A DNA stretch of 64,000 bases from Chloroflexota bacterium (GTDB lineage: Bacteria > Chloroflexota > Anaerolineae > UBA4142), in the NCBI GenBank assembly GCA_023381515.1, contig JAMCQI010000110.1:1-64000 (forward strand). Reading direction: 5' to 3'. Below are positions 32,855 through 40,126 of this stretch, in pieces (the first letter of the stretch is position 1; each line of letters starts with the position of its first letter). Both the position numbers and the translations under genes were made by a program. Under the pieces are notes generated by a model. It saw only the letters and a program-made list of their open reading frames with translations, did no database searches and was not told the DNA's origin.

Positions 32855-33319
32855 GTGTATCTACGCTTCTTGTCTGAGAATGAGCGGCGCAAGTTATACG
32901 AACGATTGGCGAATGCGGCGGGCCTGGATGGGCCGGCGAGGGTTGATTTCGTCGGGCGGGATGACCTCATGGTCGGCCGTTGGCGGTGCTGGGGCGATGT
33001 GATGTGGAGAAGCGCGGGCTATTATCACATTCGCATCATTCGCGGTCAAGCACTGGCGAGAGAGCTATGGGTCTTGGCGCATGAGGTGGGCCACGCCAAG
33101 TCACACCACATTCTCAAGAGCGATGGCGACGACTACGAACGCGAGCGAGAAGCCAACGAAAGAATTCTCCAGACTTTGAACGAGAGCGGAACGGAGAGGA
33201 AAAAAAACCACTTACGGGGGGAACATGAGGCTAACGTGATGGCAAAGCAACTGATGAAGGAATGGAAAGCGCAAGGGATCGATTGGTCGAAACATTCGCA
33301 AGACAAGGAGCAACCATGA
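32855..33319 (+). CDS. ImmA/IrrE-like (M78-type) metallopeptidase
   Basis: 154 residues from GTG at 32855, one base after the terL stop. The zinc motif HEVGH is at 76-80 in LWVLAHEVGHAKSHH, with a glutamate-rich helix (YEREREANERIL) behind it that can supply the third ligand. In mobile elements such peptidases cleave cI-like repressors to trigger excision. A dedicated repressor partner is not obvious; the HTH protein at 28.4 kb is one candidate (inference). Confidence 0.72.
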   Translation: MYLRFLSENERRKLYERLANAAGLDGPARVDFVGRDDLMVGRWRCWGDVMWRSAGYYHIRIIRGQALARELWVLAHEVGHAKSHHILKSDGDDYEREREANERILQTLNESGTERKKNHLRGEHEANVMAKQLMKEWKAQGIDWSKHSQDKEQP

Positions 33320-33825
33320 ACATTATCCACGTGCCGAAAACAAGTAAGGAGGATCGCCTCAAGGCGGCAGAGGAACTTGAACAGCGCGCGGCGAAGTTGC
33401 GCGCACAGGCAGCCATTCCGGACCCGACGACTCCGGAGATCGAGACTCTAAAACGATTGATCGAGCAGGACGAAAAGGCGCTGGCCAAAGTCATGAAGCG
33501 GTATGAAGAGCTGGGGCAGGCGCACAGCAAGGCAGCTGGCGAGATGGCGAAGCTGGAGCCGACGATAGGCGAGCGCGTAGCCAACGGCGAGGACGTGGTC
33601 AAGTTGGCCGCGCTCTATTCCCGGCTCAAATCCGAGCTCGAGGTATGGCAATGGGGCGTTGTGGCGGCTCAAAGCCGGGTAGCCAGTGTGCACGACGCGA
33701 TCAATGACAACGCCAAGACCGTTGAGGAACTCGTCGAGAGAGAAAGGGTGAAGGCCAATCACAAAAAGCACAAGGAGCGAGATCGGCAGCGTCGAGAACT
33801 AACGGCGGAGATGCTAGAGGACTAG
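33316..33825 (+). CDS. Coiled-coil element protein
   Basis: 169 residues from ATG 33316, overlapping the peptidase stop. Long charged helices (RLKAAEELEQRAAKLRAQ, then a Lys/Glu-rich coiled coil to about residue 155) suggest a structural or scaffold-like role. No family is recognised. Confidence 0.55.
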   Translation: MNIIHVPKTSKEDRLKAAEELEQRAAKLRAQAAIPDPTTPEIETLKRLIEQDEKALAKVMKRYEELGQAHSKAAGEMAKLEPTIGERVANGEDVVKLAALYSRLKSELEVWQWGVVAAQSRVASVHDAINDNAKTVEELVERERVKANHKKHKERDRQRRELTAEMLED

Positions 33826-33870
33826 GAAGCGGCCGGAAACTTGCCAAAGGTAACCCCCCTACCGGCGGCA

Positions 33871-33926
33871 TTGCGCGGCTTGACGACTTGTGTTATAATG
33901 GTTGTAACATAAAACGAGCCGCGCAA
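33871..33926 (+). promoter_or_regulatory. Promoter flanked by a 10-bp inverted repeat
   Basis: TTGCGC (33871-33876), 17-bp spacer, TATAAT (33894-33899). Perfect arms TTGCGCGGCT (33871-33880) and AGCCGCGCAA (33917-33926) cover the -35 box and the likely start region, an operator layout in which binding would occlude the polymerase. Confidence 0.6.
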
Positions 33927-34044
33927 GTGTTCTGAGCACTCACGCGACTCTGACCCGAACGCTGGGATAAGCAGCGCGCAGGCTACACGGATTATAGCAT
34001 ACCAAGCCTCTGGCTGCAACACTCAGCAGCCGGGGGCTTTTTCG
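33906..34044 (+). ncRNA. Candidate short non-coding RNA or attenuated leader
   Basis: A transcript begun at the promoter above would run about 140 bases into a strong terminator hairpin and contains no good reading frame. It lies between the coiled-coil protein and a small gene next to the recombinase. Either it is a small RNA, or the hairpin is an attenuator for the downstream genes. Confidence 0.45.
34006..34044 (+). terminator. Rho-independent terminator or attenuator
   Basis: Stem GCCTCTGGCTGC / GCAGCCGGGGGC with two G-U pairs and an 8-base loop, followed by TTTTTCG. It stands 22 bases before the ATG of the next gene. Confidence 0.75.
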
Positions 34045-34065
34045 TTTTGGAAAGGAGCAAACGCG

Positions 34066-34308
34066 ATGCCACGCCAACCTAAACCACCAGTGCCGCCAAC
34101 GCGCTTTTACAGTGTCGATTGCGGACCGGGCGACGAGATTCAGGACAAGGATGGTAAGGTTCATATCGTGGTGAGGGTAATAGGCAAGACGTTTGTTATC
34201 ACTCGCGAGACTGGCACCGGCCGGGTACTCGCATGGGCGGCGGATAGTCCGGAAACGGATGCGTACTGGGCGCATTACCGGGTGTTGAACGTTCGTCGAG
34301 TAAAATGA
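34066..34308 (+). CDS. Small hypothetical element protein
   Basis: 80 residues from ATG 34066 with AAAGGAG upstream. The sequence is beta-rich (KVHIVVRVIGKTFVITRE) with a conserved-looking GPGDEIQDKDG turn. It could be a small excision or regulatory factor because it is directly upstream of the recombinase gene (12 bp), as recombination directionality factors often are; no homology is recognised. Confidence 0.5.
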   Translation: MPRQPKPPVPPTRFYSVDCGPGDEIQDKDGKVHIVVRVIGKTFVITRETGTGRVLAWAADSPETDAYWAHYRVLNVRRVK

Positions 34309-34320
34309 AAGGGGGGCAGC

Positions 34321-36030
34321 ATGACTATCCAAGACCTTAGCTTTGTCGTCGCACCGGAGCGAATCGGAACTAAACGCGGCGCTATCTATCTGAGGGTGAG
34401 CACCGACGAGCAGCGCGAGCAGGGTTATGGCTTGACTATCCAATTTGAGGAATGCATCCGGTATGCCAAGCAATTGGGCTATCAGTTAGTCGGCGACCGC
34501 TATTACCGGATGGAGGCCGGCAAGTTGCGCGAGACGACCGCCGACGACCCGGACGCGGTCCCTCTCTACATTGAGGACTATACCGGATTCTCGCCCGTCG
34601 AAGACCGTCCGACCGGCAAGTTGCTTGCGGAGATGTTGCGGGCGAAACAGGCGGACGCCGTTATCGCGCATCGGGTCGACCGGATTGCGCGAGACTCACT
34701 AGAGGCCCGCATTGCGGCGCGTTCGTGGCTGAGAGGGGGAATTGAGGTGCACACGGCCAAGAACGGGCGCATCACGAACGACAACGACATTGTCTTTCTC
34801 ATTGAAAGCTGGCAGGGACAGACGGATTACAGCAACATCGTCGAGAAACTGAAAGAAGGGCGCCACAACAAAGCCAAGGGCGGCAAGGTGGTAGGGTGTA
34901 AAAAGCCCACCTACGGCTATCGCTTTCTCAGAGACGCGAGGGGCAAAACCACAAACTTTGAGGTTTACGAGCCGGAAGCCCGCATCGTGCGCATGATTTT
35001 CGAGTGGTATGTTTCAGGCGGTATCTCACTCTACGGCGTGGCATCGAAGCTAAATGACCTACACGTACCGACGCCGGCGCAAATCGCGGGCATTCAGAGA
35101 ATCCGCACGTGGCGCGGCAAGGTGATTGAGTGTGTGGGTCAGTGGTCGCGGAATAGCGTCAGCAACATCGTCAATAACAGCGTGTATGCCGGTATCTGGC
35201 ATTACGGTCGCAAGATTGGCCAAAGCGGAGAGGGCGGCAAGCGGTCCGAGGAAGAGCAATTCAAGGTGAGCGTCCCGGCCATCGTCGATGCGGCGACTTG
35301 GCAGCGCGCACAGAACCAGAGACAACGCAACAAGGAACTCTCTTGGAGCAAAACCAAGTTGGCCTATCTGTTGTCCGGCCGGTTGCGATGCGAGTGTGGC
35401 CGTTCAATGAGTGGGCATGTGTCCAACCATGCCAGGCGCTACAGGTGTACGAATGTATCCAAGCACGAGCCTATGAAACAGAACAGCATCAAAGCCGACC
35501 CGCTCGAAGCCCAAGTTTGGCAGGCCATTAAACGCAAGCTCACGAATCTCGACGAGTTGTATGTTGAGTTGCAAGCCGCACAGCACGCAGAACTCAACGG
35601 CCAGGATCCGCGCCGGCGGGAGATTGAGAGCCTAGAATCAATGATCGGAGAGGGCGAGCAAGAGGCGGTCGAATTGGCGGCCAGTCTCCGGCGAGCGAAG
35701 GGCCGAGTACTCGACGTACTGGACAAGCAACAGGATGAACTCAACGCCCGGCTGCAAAGTTACGAGACCAGGCGCACCGAGCTAGTAGCTTCTCTCTCCC
35801 AGATGAATATGACAGATGAGCGGATCGGGTCCATAATGGAGTATGCCCAAGACCTCAAAGCCGGCTTTGCCCATGCGACGTATGAGGACAAACGGCAGAT
35901 GCTTGAGCACTTGAAACTGACGGCGACGATTCAGGATGGCAAGCTCACCAGTCTCAAGGGTGTACTGGACTTTTGCACTACGAAAAGATCAAGCGCGAAG
36001 CGATTGCGCAGGACATCGCCGCGGCGTTGA
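34321..36030 (+). CDS. Large serine recombinase (integrase), C-terminus replaced on integration
   Basis: 569 residues. The catalytic resolvase domain starts AIYLRVSTDEQREQGYG with Ser27, and has RIARDSLEARIAARSWL. The recombinase domain shows GRHNKAKGGKVVGCKKPTYGYRF, the zinc ribbon begins GRLRCECGRSMSGHVSNHARRYRC, and a coiled coil follows (EQEAVELAASLRRAKGRVLD). GGGGGG-type site GAAAGGGGGGCAGC precedes the ATG. The last 14 codons (after 35988) come from host DNA; the element-borne tail is at 28293-28346. Confidence 0.92.
   Translation: MTIQDLSFVVAPERIGTKRGAIYLRVSTDEQREQGYGLTIQFEECIRYAKQLGYQLVGDRYYRMEAGKLRETTADDPDAVPLYIEDYTGFSPVEDRPTGKLLAEMLRAKQADAVIAHRVDRIARDSLEARIAARSWLRGGIEVHTAKNGRITNDNDIVFLIESWQGQTDYSNIVEKLKEGRHNKAKGGKVVGCKKPTYGYRFLRDARGKTTNFEVYEPEARIVRMIFEWYVSGGISLYGVASKLNDLHVPTPAQIAGIQRIRTWRGKVIECVGQWSRNSVSNIVNNSVYAGIWHYGRKIGQSGEGGKRSEEEQFKVSVPAIVDAATWQRAQNQRQRNKELSWSKTKLAYLLSGRLRCECGRSMSGHVSNHARRYRCTNVSKHEPMKQNSIKADPLEAQVWQAIKRKLTNLDELYVELQAAQHAELNGQDPRRREIESLESMIGEGEQEAVELAASLRRAKGRVLDVLDKQQDELNARLQSYETRRTELVASLSQMNMTDERIGSIMEYAQDLKAGFAHATYEDKRQMLEHLKLTATIQDGKLTSLKGVLDFCTTKRSSAKRLRRTSPRR
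35981..35988 (+). other. Right integration core (attR), CGAAAAGA
   Basis: Same eight bases as 28285-28292. The frame on the right restores the glycosylase-like tail EKIKREAIAQDIAAALK. The frame across the core also continues the recombinase into host bases. Confidence 0.75.
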
Positions 36031-36056
36031 AGCTCGTCGGGGGACTCGCCGATTGA
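35981..36056 (+). pseudogene. 3' end of the disrupted uracil-DNA-glycosylase-like gene
   Basis: The frame is EKIKREAIAQDIAAALKLVGGLAD and stops at TGA 36054-36056. Fused to the part left of 28292 it gives SFVEKIKREAIAQD, a continuous helix, so 7.7 kb separates the two pieces. The stop codon lies inside the left arm of a long inverted repeat. Confidence 0.7.
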
Positions 36057-36171
36057 AATCGGCCCTCGGGGGCCTCCGGCCAAGCGTCCCTCTCCAGGGA
36101 CGCGAGCTCCGTCCACGGAGGTGGACGGTCGGCGCGGCAGCGCCCTCAGGGGCCGATTTCAATCGGCGAGT
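36044..36171. repeat. 128-bp inverted-repeat element with nested hairpins
   Basis: Outer perfect arms of 22 bp at 36044-36065 and 36150-36171. Inside are GCGTCCCTctccAGGGACGC and GTCCACGGAGGTGGAC. It covers the natural stop of the glycosylase-like gene and can fold into one long multi-branch RNA. It may be a small mobile hairpin repeat or a terminator. Confidence 0.7.
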
Positions 36172-36278
36172 ACTGCCCCCAAATGAAAAGCTCCCATCCG
36201 AGAACGGGAACCAGGCACGTCTGGATTCCGTCTAGTATGCAGCACGCAAGAACGACGGGGTATACCGCAAAACCGTCG

Positions 36279-36516
36279 GCGGTCGCGGGCGGACTGCATG
36301 CGCGTAGCCTAGCGCCTTGTGCGCGTCCCACTCACGCCCACAAGGGGCTAGGCTACAGGAGCGCGTCCCACTCACGCCCACACGGGGCTACAGGCGGTCG
36401 CGGGCGGACTGCATGCGCGTAGCCTAGCGCCTTGTGCGCGTCCGACTCACGCCCACAAGGGGCTAGGCTACAGGAGCGCGTCCCACTCACGCCCACAACG
36501 GGCTAGGCTACAGGAG
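36279..36516. repeat. Two 115-bp tandem repeats of the GTAGCCTAGC hairpin unit
   Basis: Arms GTAGCCTAGC at 36304-36313 and 36419-36428 pair with GCTAGGCTAC at 36347-36356 and 36462-36471, a period of 115 bp. Each unit also has 'gcggtcgcgggcggactgc' in front and the phrase 'cccactcacgcccaca' twice. A third, partial arm (36501-36511) ends just before the start of the next gene. Confidence 0.8.
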
Positions 36517-36517
36517 A

Positions 36518-37162
36518 ATGACGATGCAGATTCTAAAGAACATTGTTAGGTACTGGCTCCCCCTGTCCGTAGTTATTACGCTCCTCTCCGGTCTCGTGTA
36601 CGGCGCAGGGCAACAAGTCCTCCGATGGGACGCGAATGACCCGCAAATCCAAATGGCGGAAGACGCGGCGAGTGCGCTGACGAACGGCCGGCCGCTCCAA
36701 AGCGTGGTGCCGGCCGCGAGCGTCGATATCGCCTCCAGCCTCGCTCCTTATCTCGTCGTGTTTGACGACGCGGGCAAGCCCATTGCTTCTTCAGGTCTCT
36801 TGCACGACCAGTCTCCCGCTCTGCCGAGCGGAATATTCGATTATGTGCGACAGCACGGCGAGGACCGCATCACCTGGCAACCCGAGCCGGGCGTCCGGAG
36901 CGCCACGGTCATCACCCGAGTGAGCGGTTCGCGGCCCGGGTTCGTCCTCGCGGGGCGATCTTTGCGTGAGGTCGAGCAACGGGAGAGCCAGCTCGAGCTC
37001 ATCGTCGGGCTCGGGTGGCTGGGCACCCTGTTCGCCGCTTTGGTCGCGGTCTCGCTGTGCGAACTATTCCTTTCTAGCGACAGCCCCATTCTTCGTAGGA
37101 TTCCGCAGCTGAGAGAGTCCGCGTCTCGCCGCGAGCCAAATGCGCGTCGCGCGCAGAACTAG
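36518..37162 (+). CDS. Two-TM membrane protein with extracytoplasmic sensor-like domain
   Basis: 214 residues from ATG 36518 (CAGGAGA upstream, which is part of the repeat). An N-terminal TM segment (YWLPLSVVITLLSGLVYGAG), a 120-residue outer domain with a Cache-like pattern (PYLVVFDDAGKPIASSGLLHD, FVLAGRSLREVEQRE) and a second TM (LGWLGTLFAALVAVSLCELFL). No kinase or cyclase domain follows. Function unknown. Confidence 0.7.
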   Translation: MTMQILKNIVRYWLPLSVVITLLSGLVYGAGQQVLRWDANDPQIQMAEDAASALTNGRPLQSVVPAASVDIASSLAPYLVVFDDAGKPIASSGLLHDQSPALPSGIFDYVRQHGEDRITWQPEPGVRSATVITRVSGSRPGFVLAGRSLREVEQRESQLELIVGLGWLGTLFAALVAVSLCELFLSSDSPILRRIPQLRESASRREPNARRAQN

Positions 37163-37179
37163 GCTCTCACGATTCGAGT

Positions 37180-37398
37180 ATGACGATGTTACGGGTAAAG
37201 GTATACTACGACCAAGTGGGGAATACTCTCACCGTCTGGTTCGGCGAGCCGCAGGAGGAATACATAGCCGAGGAAACTGGCGAAGAGGCAGTTCTGATGA
37301 AGGACAAAACAAGTGGAGTCATCGGCTTCGAAAAGCTAAATCTGCTGGATTCCAAACCGGCTCACTTGCAGGTCGCTTTCGAGACGGTGGCCACGTAG
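37180..37398 (+). CDS. DUF2283-family small protein
   Basis: 72 residues with the DUF2283 pattern: YYDQVGNTLTVWFGEP, a central acidic strand and GVIGFEKLNLL. These small beta proteins are often part of toxin-antitoxin-like or phage-defence neighbourhoods; no partner is seen here. The start is at the first ATG, with a second in-frame ATG two codons later. Confidence 0.82.
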   Translation: MTMLRVKVYYDQVGNTLTVWFGEPQEEYIAEETGEEAVLMKDKTSGVIGFEKLNLLDSKPAHLQVAFETVAT

Positions 37399-37584
37399 AT
37401 GGATCGACAGGGCCTTGCGGCGCCCGGACGTTTGTCTCTTGGCCACGCCAGACCGAGTTTGAGCGAGTCCGCAACCGGCCAAAAACGTCCTCGCAGGCCG
37501 ACATGTCCCGCGCCGATTTCTTTGCCGCAGCGCACCCGAATCGACTGGCCGCAATGCCCACCAATGAATTCGGCCCGTGACACC
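37399..37584. other. Short gap with nothing recognised
   Basis: No gene, promoter or repeat could be assigned in this stretch. It ends at the hairpin at 37585. Confidence 0.4.
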
Positions 37585-37616
37585 GACGACCCTCCCGTGG
37601 GAGGGTCGTCGATTTT
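37585..37616. terminator. Bidirectional terminator hairpin
   Basis: Palindrome with arms GACGACCCTCCC and GGGAGGGTCGTC (37585-37610), followed on the plus strand by GATTTTATC. It separates the plus-strand DUF2283 gene from the minus-strand 4Fe-4S gene ending at 37635. Confidence 0.72.
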
Positions 37617-37634
37617 ATCACCTCATGACTCGCC

Positions 37635-38714
37635 TTACGACGCACGGCGGCCGGCGAGAAAAGCGTCGCGGCGTCCTTTCTCCTCGGCGATCTGCGCAAA
37701 GAGGGTCGCAGCGTCCGCGGGCGGGACGACCTCCATCTTGCGCTGCAGGTGGACGGCATCGTAGGGGCACGCCGACGCGCACAACCCGCAGCCGATGCAG
37801 CGGGATTGATCCACCACCGCCACCCCGTCGAGCGAGATGGCGTGGACCGGACAGCGGTCCTCGCACAGGGTGCAGTTGGTGCACGCCTCCGCATCCACCG
37901 TCGAGTAAAAGTTCGAATGGGGACGCGAGGCAGCGTCCTTGAGGCGGCTCGCCGCGCCGAGAATTCCGCAGCAGCACGAGCAGCAGTTGCAGATAAAGTC
38001 GACCTTGTTCAAGGTGTTACTCGAGCAGTGGACGAGGCCTGCGTCCTCCGCCCTCGTCAACACCGCCCGCGCTTCCTCCCGGTCGATCAGGCGCGCGGCT
38101 TTGCGTTCCGACATGAACTCGGCCGCATAACCAAAGGCGAGGCATACGTCCAACGGCTTGTCACACGCCTTTTTCGCCTTTCGGCAAGGGCAGTCCGTGA
38201 GAGAAATGCTCTGCGCCTCGTCGACGTATTTGGTCGCCTCTTCAAACGGCAATACCGTGACCGTCTCCGCAATGGACCCGGAATGCGGGAGGACGCGTGC
38301 GAAATCGGTCGGAGCGCCGTGCAGTTCGTGCCCCCATCCGTTCTCATAGTACTGCGTCCACAACTCGCCCAGGCGGTCCATATCCACGCCGGGCAAGTGA
38401 CCGATCATCAGCGGATACTCGAACAGGCCGGGCGCGGAAGGCAGCAGCGCGTACAGCCGGCGCTCGCGCAGGGAATAGGCATAGACGAGCCCCTTGTTTG
38501 CCATGCTCTCGCACCGCGCCAACGCCTCGTCCACGGCCAGGCCCGCTTTTTCTGCAATCCGCGTGACGGGCTCGGGTTTCCAACCCAAGTGAAGGGCAAC
38601 ATCCGCTTCGTCGGTCGTAAAGAGCATGTGGAGAATTTCGAGAAACTCGGCTCGCTCCGGCGCCCCGATGGCATGGGTGTTGAGCTTTTGGGCAAGATGA
38701 TAATGGGCGTCCAT
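37635..38714 (-). CDS. Winged-helix plus 4Fe-4S ferredoxin-domain protein
   Basis: 359 residues from ATG 38714, with GGGAGG just upstream. Residues 1-80 form a probable winged helix (LHMLFTTDEADVALHLGWKPE, EALARCESMANKGLVY). The middle has Cys-rich DCPCRKAKKACDKPLDVC and CNCCSCCCG. The C-terminal part is a two-cluster ferredoxin, CTNCTLCEDRCPVHAI and CIGCGLCASACPYDAV. The fold suggests redox-sensing regulation or electron transfer. It follows the ParB-DUF488 gene by 29 bp on the same strand, so both are probably one operon. Confidence 0.82.
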   Translation of the reverse strand: MDAHYHLAQKLNTHAIGAPERAEFLEILHMLFTTDEADVALHLGWKPEPVTRIAEKAGLAVDEALARCESMANKGLVYAYSLRERRLYALLPSAPGLFEYPLMIGHLPGVDMDRLGELWTQYYENGWGHELHGAPTDFARVLPHSGSIAETVTVLPFEEATKYVDEAQSISLTDCPCRKAKKACDKPLDVCLAFGYAAEFMSERKAARLIDREEARAVLTRAEDAGLVHCSSNTLNKVDFICNCCSCCCGILGAASRLKDAASRPHSNFYSTVDAEACTNCTLCEDRCPVHAISLDGVAVVDQSRCIGCGLCASACPYDAVHLQRKMEVVPPADAATLFAQIAEEKGRRDAFLAGRRAS

Positions 38715-38743
38715 ATGCCTCCCTGGATCGATGCGCTGCGAGC

Positions 38744-40126
38744 CTAGATGTCGTATGCCTCGAATCCGGTCGCGGTGAGGTGCTCGGCGATGAGATGGCG
38801 CTGGCATGCCGTTGGATCTCGCTCCTCGCACAGAAAAGCCACCTCACCCTTCGCCAAGCTCAGTTTGGACCTGAGCAGCCGCCCGAGCACCGGAATGATC
38901 TCTTGCTTGTACCACTTCCAGACCTCTTGACGTGAGCCCTTTTTCCCCGCCGCCTCGAGTTTTTCCGGAGGCATTCCCAACTCAGGGTGATGGACGTAGC
39001 TCACACCCAATTCTTTCAAGGAGCGACTGAGGTTCGCTTTGTTGAACTCGGGGTGGGCGGCGCTCGCCGGATCGGCGCGGATATCCACGACCTTTTTGAT
39101 TCGAAAGCGTTTCAGAGCCTCCAGGAGCGTGTCGAGCGACCGTCCCTCGTATCCCATCGTGTAGAAATCGACCGAGGCCTTGAGTCCCTCGTTGAGGTTC
39201 CAATGCAGCTTGTTCAGCCACTCGACTTCTTCCGGTTCCTTGGCCGAGGCCGCGCCTTTGGCCGCCTTGCCCTTGGGCGCTTCCGCGGGCTGCAAGAGCA
39301 CCTCCAGGGCGTCTTCCCACGTCTTCTTGCCCAGTTCTCTGGTGCGCTCTTCGAGGCGCTCGGCGGTCTCGGCGGGGAGCGAGAGTTGGCGCTCGACGTG
39401 CGAAGCGGCCAGCTTGTGGATCTCACGCGTGGGCTTGTCCGGATGCTTTTTGACGTAGGAAAGGAATCGCTCGGCCTCCGGTTTCGGCAAGGGGGCAATC
39501 TCCTTGGCGACCTCCACATATTTGCGCTTGAGCTTGTCCTTGGAAAGGCTCTCTTTGAGCGGGGCCATCGTTTCCTCGAGCAGGACCGCATGGCCCATCG
39601 GCAGAGTCTGCCTCTCCTTGCCGGGTGCGCCCGCCTCGCCTCTGGATGTGGCCACCTCGATCCCGCCGGGTTTTAGTTGGCGCATCGCCGCATGCGCCGT
39701 ATAGTCGTCCGCGATCCTCGCCGCGCGCATTCCGAGAGCTTGGGCGATCGCCGCCGACGAGCCATATTTCTCCGGGTTCAGCGTCCGGAGGCGGTCATAG
39801 GCCCGCATGCGGTCCTCCAGATTGAGGTCGCCCCGGTGGATATTCTCTGTGACCGACGCGATCACCGCCTCCTCGTCGGTCATTTCCTGCACGATGACGG
39901 GCACCTGTTTCAGCCCGGCCCTTTTGGCGGCGGCAAAGCGCCGGGAGCCGGCGACCACCTCGATCCGGTTCTTGACCGGGCGCCCGAGCAGCGGTTCGAG
40001 AATGCCGATCCCGCGGATGGACTCGACGAGCTCTTCAATATCGCCAATGTCCTGCCGCGGGTTCAACGAACTCGAAAAGAGTTGGCCGATGTCGACTTGC
40101 TCGTAGTGTGGATTGCCGTTTTTCAT
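38744..40126 (-). CDS. ParB-like N-terminus fused to a DUF488 C-terminus
   Basis: 460 residues. The N-terminal 1-115 has the ParB nuclease/CTPase pattern (LNPRQDIGDIEELVESI, VAGSRRFAAAKRAGL, TENIHRGDLNLEDRM). Residues 120-150 look like its helical DNA-binding segment (SSAAIAQALGMRAARIADDY). A charged helical linker leads to a complete DUF488 domain (321-460): FYTMGYEGRSLDTLLEAL, VVDIRADPASAAHPEF, and the signature LCEERDPTACQRHLIAEHL (432-450). I do not know a described fusion of these. DUF488 function is unknown. Confidence 0.88.
   Translation of the reverse strand: MKNGNPHYEQVDIGQLFSSSLNPRQDIGDIEELVESIRGIGILEPLLGRPVKNRIEVVAGSRRFAAAKRAGLKQVPVIVQEMTDEEAVIASVTENIHRGDLNLEDRMRAYDRLRTLNPEKYGSSAAIAQALGMRAARIADDYTAHAAMRQLKPGGIEVATSRGEAGAPGKERQTLPMGHAVLLEETMAPLKESLSKDKLKRKYVEVAKEIAPLPKPEAERFLSYVKKHPDKPTREIHKLAASHVERQLSLPAETAERLEERTRELGKKTWEDALEVLLQPAEAPKGKAAKGAASAKEPEEVEWLNKLHWNLNEGLKASVDFYTMGYEGRSLDTLLEALKRFRIKKVVDIRADPASAAHPEFNKANLSRSLKELGVSYVHHPELGMPPEKLEAAGKKGSRQEVWKWYKQEIIPVLGRLLRSKLSLAKGEVAFLCEERDPTACQRHLIAEHLTATGFEAYDI

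Larger units (their letters stand above)
28285..35988 (+). mobile_element. Serine-recombinase integrative element of about 7.7 kb, phage-satellite-like
   Basis: Bounded by the 8-bp core CGAAAAGA on both sides. The flanks read together as one glycosylase-like C-terminus, which shows insertion. Cargo in order: regulator with C-terminal HTH, small CopG-like protein, two small proteins, single-strand-binding protein, two small proteins (the second a possible small terminase), large terminase, M78-like peptidase, coiled-coil protein, small protein and large serine recombinase. No portal, capsid, tail or lysis genes are present, so it would need a helper for virion formation. Confidence 0.82.

Noticed and set aside
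33880..33899. TTGACG at 33880 as -35 box
   Set aside because: Only 8 bp separate it from TATAAT; TTGCGC at 33871 has the correct 17-bp spacing.
36279..36516. Tandem repeats considered as a CRISPR array
   Set aside because: The unit is 115 bp with internal palindromes, there is no repeat-spacer alternation and no cas gene.
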